DNA of 64,000 bases from Gordionus sp. m RMFG-2023 (Eukaryota > Nematomorpha > Gordioida > Chordodea > Parachordodidae). A program made the translations under genes and the position numbers. Below the pieces are notes generated by a model. It did not search any database. It was given only the letters and a program-made list of their open reading frames with translations, and was not told the origin of the DNA. The stretch covers positions 24,662,869 to 24,726,868 of the forward strand of contig NC_088779.1 of assembly GCF_954871325.1 (NCBI RefSeq), written 5' to 3'. Positions 56,601 through 64,000 of this stretch are shown here, one piece after another; within the stretch, counting starts at the first letter, position 1, and each line of letters starts with the position of its first letter.

Positions 56601-58204
56601 AATCAGAGTATATACTATTTTACCCTAATTGTTGATATTATTGTTGATCTAATAGTTCACAAACGACCAATTTGTCTTAAATAATATAACAATTATTTAT
56701 TTATTTTTTTAAATTGTATAACTTTGATTTACAAAATAAGCATTATTATATTTTAATTTTCAAAGGGAAAGGAGCTAATTTCTTCTGCTCATTTATACAT
56801 ATATTGTATTCATGAACACGTATGCATGATGTAATGCTATTAACCAAAGGTAGTTGCTATTCACATATGAGCACAAAACACTTATTGTATTAAATTAAAT
56901 GTGAAAATGAGGATATCTATCTATTAAAAAAATATACATAGCAAAAATTTCATATAAAAAATTATTAAAAATTTTTTTTAGTAGACAAATTGTCACCAGA
57001 AATATAGACTATATAAAAAAAATTCAAATAAAATTGAATCGGTTAAAATTTTTATTATATAACACGTTTTTATGCAAAAAAAAACTTTGAATATTTTATT
57101 TCGTGTTCACGCATACTTTCCTTATAAGGAACATACATAGAAAGAAATGAATATGTAGGAGAAATAGAGATTGAAGAAAATATGGAGACAAAACAAAAGT
57201 TAATTACTACTATTTATTATAATAACCATTTTATTGGATAACTAATGTTTATGACGGACAAAAAAAAGGTACTGAAAAAAAAATATCACAATTTATAAAT
57301 TTTTGAAAGTAGATTAACCTTACCTGACAATTTACATTTTTATATAAATTTTAAATGTTAATTTAAAACATTTCATGTTTTTTTTCCTCCCGATTATATT
57401 TTAAAAATGTTTCACAAACAAGCCTAGTATTGAAAAGATGGCAAGGAGCAGAAGCCATGAATTTCTAACATAATACGATTGCCTAATCAAAATTTTAGGG
57501 GGTAAATTGGGTGAAGAGGATGGCTGGGATGGTACAGTATTCATTTTATATTTCAATCATCAGGTGGAGGGAGTTTCAGGATAATTGTCGTAAGAGTTTT
57601 TTTTAGAGGATTCTGCTAGCAGCCATTCTAAATTAGAGAATCTTATTTTTATTTTTAAAATTGTAATTTTGTTTTTAAGTTCCATTCAAAAAAAAATTGA
57701 GGTTGTAGATGAGACTGAGGAGAGCTAGTCAGATTTATTTAGTTAATATTACTTAGTAGATCTAAGGTATGCCATCTACACAGATATAGCCAGTTATGAA
57801 TTAAGTTTTTCAATATTTTTGTTAAAATTTAATATTAAAATAAATTATTATGTTTTTTTTTTGTAAATGTATAAATGAAAATATAATAAGCGTTTTATTT
57901 GTTGATAATATTTTCCTGTAATTTTCATTATTTCTGCTTATTATAGTTATTATTTTTAACTCCTCGCCTCTATCCTCCCAGTCTCACACCCCTCATTTTT
58001 TTATATATTTACTTTCACTTTTATAATATTGTATTAGACTTCTTGACGCCAGATGTTTATAAAAAATCATGGTTTACGATACGATATGTGTTTTATATTT
58101 TATAAAACTCTTCTTTTTTTTTTACTATGTAAAATTTTACAATAATTTTATTTCATTTTAAAATGAAAAAGTATTCATTAATATACGGTTTAATAAAAAT
58201 TGCA

Positions 58205-58700
58205 AATAGGGGAAACCAGGACTAGTTGGCGCAATTTAAAATTTCTAGGTTCGAAAATAATTGTTGTATTTGAATTTACAAAATTGATAAATTTTTTAAA
58301 TACTTTATACCTTTTTTCTCAAGATTGATTGTAGTAATAGTGAATTTTTGCACCAACAAACCTCAAACCCGGGGCTTGTAGATTCAATTATTTTATTGAG
58401 TCTTCCACATAGATTATTAATATGGACAATGTTTTATTGATATAAATACACAATTTGCATAATAATAATTTATAAAAATGACATTATTTGAATTATAAAA
58501 AATATGTAAAATTTTTAATATAACTTTTCTATTTTTTCCTAATTCTATTGTATCATATAGAATTGTTTAAATATATAATATTGGCCAATGAACATTTATT
58601 TTATATTATTACATAAACATATTATAAAATATCGTACTTGTAATGTAAGCATAATTTGATTGATCTGACTAACCCTGGTTCTACCAGACCCCAGTTATTA
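58205..58700. repeat. possible long element with imperfect inverted ends
   Basis: AGGGGAAACCAGGACTAGTTGG (first 20 bases match best) near 58207 and the complement of CTGACTAACCCTGGTTCTAC near 58668 form an imperfect inverted pair. The interior is AT-rich without coding sequence. The match is short, so chance cannot be excluded. Confidence 0.35.
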
Positions 58701-60239
58701 ATATAATTAATACCTTTTTAAAATATATTTAAACATGATATATGATTATGAAACTTTCGGAAATATGAAAAAAAGGGTTTTAAATTTCATATAATGTCAA
58801 TTCTATTATTTTTAAACTCTTCATATTTTTATGTGGTAAAATTTATTTATAGTTATCCTTCAAAGGAGCCTTAAAAATCAATTAATTGATGCCGTCAAAT
58901 TAACTGTGTACTATGAATTTTATCACAAATTGTAAAATGTACATTTAGCGTTAGTGTCAATGTGCTCTTTTTTGAGCTTTAAATCATTGTTTGAGCATTT
59001 TTAAAATTTATTTAAATCTGATTTTACGGGAAATTTATTCCAGCATGATTAGAGTTATTTAATATTTAATAATGTTATTAATATAAATAATTTATTAATA
59101 AAAAATATTTTGTATACTTTTACACATTTAAAAATTAAATATGTATAAATAATACAATCAAATGTAATATCGGATCGGTAATCGGCTGATATCTGTATAA
59201 TATCTGATCGATCGAAATGGCCTTCGAAAAGTGGGTATCAGTAACACCCCTTAATTATTCTATAATTCATTATAAAAATATAAATCACTCCGCTTTAAAA
59301 TAATAATTGAAATCGACAAATTCATAATAATGCATGTAATAAAAAAATGTAGATTTGAAATATTTGCGATAATAAAATAGGTAAACAAATTTATTCTACA
59401 AAGGATCATCCCACAGTGAAAAACTTGGAAATTTTGGAAATGATAATTAAAGTGCCCGGAATTTGCTCCAGGTGATTTGTTTAACAGTGTTGACCAGATT
59501 CGATGTAGAATATTTCCATATTTTTTAATTTATTTGAAAATAAAATTATTTGACTTGCAAAAAATTGCTAAATTAACATATTTATATATTCTTATCAATT
59601 TTTACAAGATAAATAATTTTATTTACAAACGAATTAATATGGGAATGGTTTAAATTAAATCTGCACAACACTGTATATCAAAAATAAATAAAATACTCAG
59701 ACCACTTAAAGATGGCTATTTTGAGGAGCAAACGTAGGGGGGAAAAGGAATTGAACTTTTCGGTAAATAAAAATCCAAGGGAAGAAGTTCCTTAATAACA
59801 ATATTGTCAACAACAACCGTTATTGATAATTTTCTAGATAAGATTAGAAATTTAATTTTTCTAAAAAAGAAGATATTTAATTCAAAAATTTACAATACAC
59901 ATGACATCCGCTGATCTTGACGAATCAAATATTTAATAATTCATCTGGCCAAAGTAAGTTGCGAAGGCTTAAAACAGGGTAATGGGCGCATGAAAAAACT
60001 TAAATGATTATGGGCAAAGAAAGGATGCTCCCGACCGCCATAAGTACATTAGAATATAAAACTAATAATAAATCGGTTTAGGCCAAAACTCGTTAGTAGC
60101 TGCTTCATTATATCTTCAAACTAAAAATTTAAATTTTTTGATCAGCAAGAGGATCGAAGGTACCAAGTCTTCTGTATCTTTATTATAACCTTTACATCCC
60201 AAATAAAGCTATAAAAATTGCAATGTATTTAATAAAAAA

Positions 60240-60466
60240 ACGGGTCGATTTAAGCCTATTTTTAAAAAACGGCTATTTCAATGAAAAATATTTCTCGAGT
60301 ATCTAGATTTCACTAATAGATGTCTAAAAACCTTTAGGCCACCATCTTTGGGCCACCATCTTTGAGCAAAATCTTCAGGCTTGCATAATAATATATTTTT
60401 CTGTATAAAATAATAAGTTAGCCATTTTTAAAATCGGCTTAAATCGAGCTGTTTAATAAACACTAG
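60240..60466. mobile_element. TTAAACG inverted-repeat element with internal duplication
   Basis: Copy of the family at 21616-21837. A short stretch, GGCCACCATCTTTG, is repeated directly in the centre (near 60338 and 60352), an insertion specific to this copy. The right tip reads TAGTGTTTATTAAACAGCTC on the complement. Confidence 0.7.
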
Positions 60467-61740
60467 CTGGATAATATTACAAAATGAAATGCTAAAAAAT
60501 GGAATCTAAAACACAGTGGTATGAATTTTAGAAACTACCCTTTGAAAAAAAAAATTTCATTTTCAAAACCTCCGGGTTCGGCCCAAATTTTCAATTTTTT
60601 TTTTTATCATTTTTCTGCTTGGCCCGAAAATTTTAAAATTTTAACCTGTAATTTTGCAAGTTGTGTCAACGGGAAGTGGAAAATATGAGCAGCAAATGAA
60701 TATTAAACGTTTAAATATATAATTTTCCTATATTTTCTAACTGAAGAATAAATATCATTTTTTTTAAAAACAAAAACGACCTGGCGGCCTAGCTAAATAG
60801 ATACAAAAAAATGTAATAATATGGAAAAGTTTTAATCTTAATAATGTTCCATAAAATGGTTATTTAGACATGACGCGATATTTTCAGTTCAATATAGTTA
60901 AAAAAATAGCATAAACCAAAATAAGAAATAAAATTGGAAAGCAAAAGCTATTAGAAATAAAATGGAAAAATTTCTTTCTTTTATTTATAATTATTAGAAT
61001 TTTTCAAAGTAAATATATATATTGCAAAATTGCAAATATTATGACAAAAAAATATTCCGCACGAATATTAGTTTGTCTTTAGATATTTTGGAACATTAAT
61101 TAATTATATAAAAAGTTTAATAAAATATATTTTTTAAATTTATAAATGAATGGAAAGAGATGCATATTTTGAAGACTAAATTGATAATAAAAAAAATTTT
61201 ATGAACTTTCAACAAGATAAAAGGTTGCAAAGTTTGGAAATATATGTATCAGATTGATCATCGGTTTAAGAGTATTTAATATATTGTCATCACATTAAAA
61301 TTTGTTACCTAAGTGTCTCATAAATTAGTCTAAATAAAAATTTACGGTGGTTTAGACAAGGGGTATGAAAAATATATTGAGCAAAATTTAATATTTTCAT
61401 ATATACTTATATATTGATATTTAACCGAAAAATTGCTTTTTATTATATAAAAATCTCTCCTTTATTTTCGACATTTATTTCTATAAAATCATCTCAGAAA
61501 TTTCTTCTATTTAAAAAATAAAGGGCGAAATAAAAATCTACGAATAAACAATTTTTTAAAAGCACATTTAATTTTTAAAATATACAACTTTTTAAAAGAA
61601 ATGGGTTTGACTAAACTGCAAATTTCTAGGTTAATAAACTACATGATAAAAATAAATTTATATATATTTTATTAATTGAAGATTCATTTTCTTGTTATAT
61701 AAACAGTTATAAAAATTAAATCATTAGATTATTCTATAAT

Positions 61741-63598
61741 AAGTCAAAACCGTTTAGTTGCGAAGGCTTGGGACCAAAATATTTAAAAAATTTCGCAATT
61801 ATCCGATTTTTCGCAAATTAAATACGATTAAAAATCAATAATTTATTTATTAAAGATCAGTTTGTGTTTTTTTATAAAAAAATTTATGATCTATATATAT
61901 ATTAAGCATATAAACCATCAAACTTTGTAATAAATACAATTTTTAGTTAATGTAACCACAGGATATTTAAATTTGAATAAGTTTTAAAATGAATAACAAA
62001 ACGAAAATTTTTAAAAATTATCTAGTATGTTTAAACATATGAATTTGATTTTTCCCACCTAAATATCAAGAGTTTTAAATTCTAGGACTATTCGAAATTT
62101 GAACAATAATTTTAATAAATACTATTGATTTAACTTCATATATTATGATACAAAAAAAATGATCAATTATAAAAAATATAAAAAATCAGGACATGCCTGA
62201 AAATTCAAGTTTATATTAAAAGTGTTTTGTTTTAATTCTCATGAATTTGATTTGAAATTATTTTACTATATACATAATATGATTATATAATAAAGATAAT
62301 TTTTTTGCTACTTATAAAAATTTATCAAAGACTTTATGGTTAATTATTTTTATTATATTCTCTAGCTTTCGTAGTGAACCATATTCCGATTATCCTGTGC
62401 CTATTTAAAAAAGGTATATCCACATAGCTTGATTTTCTTTAGATTAAATTATCAGATCTCTAGATTCCCTTTACCATTTCAAAGCTTTCATCACCTTCTA
62501 CAAAAAAATAAACTAATCTTTTTAAAAGTATTAACAGGCCATGCCGAGATGAATGTTTATTAATTTTTTATTAACATAATATTTTATTTGGGCTTATTTT
62601 ATTATACATGCATCACAATTATTATAAATTAATGTAAGATAATAAAAAATATTTTGTGATAAGAGTTATCAAAGACTTGATGGTTAATTATTTATTATTA
62701 TATTCTCTAGCTTTCTTAGTGAATCCTGTTCCCTAAAGCTCGGTAGTATAGTCCTGCCTCATCACAATTGTAAATATTACTCCTTTGATCATCTTTAATC
62801 AGAGATGGGAGTGTATTTTTGCTCTATTCTTTTGCATTAATAATATCTGCAATCCCTTCTTCATTGCGAATATTATAAAAATTTATATTCTGTCTTTTCC
62901 TAAATCTCTGCAACCAGCTGCTAGTAATAATACCTATAATTTATAATTATATATATTATAAACTTATAATTACCTTCATTGAATATTTGCACAAAAAACA
63001 TAGCTTTTTCTAACATAACTGGCCCATTTAGACTGCAATTTTTACTTCGCATTTGGTTAAACCAAACCAATAAAGCTGTTTCTGTTCTTTGGGTAACAAC
63101 TCATTTTAACTCTTTTAGTTGCAGGGTTCCTTATAAATTGTGAGCTTATTTTTGCTTTATTAGCTTTCAATCTGTAAATTGTGAAAACATGACATTTATA
63201 ACTTAACTAATTGTGTTTTAGAAGTAGTGCTTAATTTTTCAATGATTTCTCCCTTTTGCTTGAGAATTAACGTTTGGAATGATGTTTTCTAAAAATAATT
63301 TTAACATGATTATAATATATAATAAAATTACCATTTTTATTAAAAAAGTAAAAGATGCAGTTCATGTAAAAAAAATCACGAATAATTTTTTTCACTTATC
63401 CGATTAAATTAACATTATTGTCATCATATAAATGGGGCCTGAAATTTCGCAATTATCCGATATTTCGCAATTAACCGATTCTCAGTTATAAATATAATTT
63501 TAACATTATGCCATGGTAATTTTTGTCAAAATCGCGTGGTTCATTTGCATTTATAAGTGTTAGCACTTAAGCGTTATGCAATTAAACAGTTTTGACTG
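61741..63598 (-). mobile_element. pogo/Tigger-like (CENP-B-type) DNA transposon, decayed
   Basis: The ends are inverted repeats: AGTCAAAACCGTTTAGTTGC on the left and CAGTCAAAACTGTTTAATTG on the complement at the right, with TA next to the right end (63599-63600), as for Tc1/mariner-superfamily elements. Inner ends share TTTCGCAATTATCCGAT. On the minus strand, pieces of the transposase follow in the expected order: ETALLVWFNQMRSKN with GPVMLEKA (CENP-B-type DNA-binding domain, near 63060), then SSWLQRFRKRQNI (near 62910), then IYNCDEAGLYYRAL (near 62760), which contains the first catalytic Asp of the DDE domain. Stops and frameshifts lie between. The stretch after the last motif is present twice (62320-62400 and 62665-62742). 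Confidence 0.8.
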
Positions 63599-64000
63599 TA
63601 ATATAAATGATTAATTCTATTACATTTAATCTTTTAATAGATGGTTTATTTTTAATATAAATAGATATTTTACTTACTAAGGCGACGCCCTAGATTAATT
63701 TATTTTTCAATATTTTTTTCTTTTAGGCGGTTTGTTCGCACATGCAACATATTTTTGCCACGAATTTATGGTTATTAACCTGTTAACAATTAATTGAGTA
63801 AAATTTATGCTTCAAAATTATAAGAGGATGATAAAGTATATTTCCTAGATTTTATCCATAGAAATAGTCTAGCGGGTGATATTTTCCAGATATATGTCGC
63901 CAGATAAATTCAAACAATCAATTTTTTTATTGCGAATTTTTTGTTAAATTTTTAAATTATAAGTGATATGGAATGATTAAAGACAATACAGTCAAAATAA
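63599..64000. other. AT-rich end of window
   Basis: No feature was recognised in the last 400 bases. Confidence 0.5.

Larger units (their letters stand above)
49598..61740. other. upstream flank of dpp, no coding exon recognised
   Basis: About 12 kb of AT-rich DNA. It holds TTAAACG inverted-repeat elements (50303-50514, 53377-53602, 60240-60466), a GACAAAATTGTC copy (50995-51180), a GTATCTAGATAC-word island (53060-53195), ATCGGATC-word debris at a hAT-like tip (59160-59260), a possible long inverted-repeat element (58205-58700) and a GC-rich island (60560-60665). A less AT-rich non-coding block at 56210-56640 stands out. Promoter, non-coding first exon and enhancers of dpp probably lie here but could not be identified. 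Confidence 0.55.

Noticed and set aside
59712-59790. Short plus-strand ATG frame of 26 codons with basic residues
   Set aside because: Coding-like composition but too short, and no splice partner or family could be supported.

Overview
This is AT-rich eukaryotic DNA from an invertebrate animal. Two conserved metazoan genes stand out, both on the minus strand and both split by spliceosomal introns. One is a MAST-family (microtubule-associated serine/threonine) kinase, the other a BMP2/4/Dpp-type TGF-beta ligand. The closing residues of the ligand (VVVGCGCR) are closer to arthropod Dpp wording than to the vertebrate form, but this does not fix the phylum. No bacterial features (operons, ribosome binding sites, CRISPR) are present.

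Layout. 1-2953 is AT-rich DNA downstream of the kinase, with a tRNA-like SINE candidate. 2954-20045 holds sixteen MAST coding exons whose splice phases all agree; together they encode about 1,780 residues in the order Ser-rich N-terminal region with the [12 protein letters not shown] motif, DUF1908 domain, AGC-type kinase, long disordered linker, and a PDZ domain at the very C-terminus. A possible first exon lies at 30613-30759. 20046-46085 is a repeat-rich stretch with two hAT transposon copies that keep perfect 8-bp target duplications (27943-29224 and 41669-43334), many short inverted-repeat elements, several decayed tandem repeats, one LTR-retroelement fossil and a candidate small secreted-peptide gene (35664-36026). 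46321-49597 holds the two coding exons of the dpp/BMP2/4 gene, with a tandem duplication just past its stop codon. 49598-64000 is the upstream flank of dpp, with no convincing exon, more inverted-repeat elements, and a pogo/Tigger-like DNA transposon at 61741-63598.

The two genes work in different pathways: MAST is a cytoplasmic kinase with a PDZ anchor, Dpp is a secreted morphogen precursor cut by furin. Nothing in the sequence shows them to be co-regulated. The rest is mainly a collection of short, mostly hAT-like, non-autonomous DNA elements, often recognisable as GC-rich islands or palindromic words in otherwise AT-rich DNA. All exon boundaries were worked out by hand from GT/AG sites, phase and family alignment remembered from known MAST and BMP proteins; no search was run.
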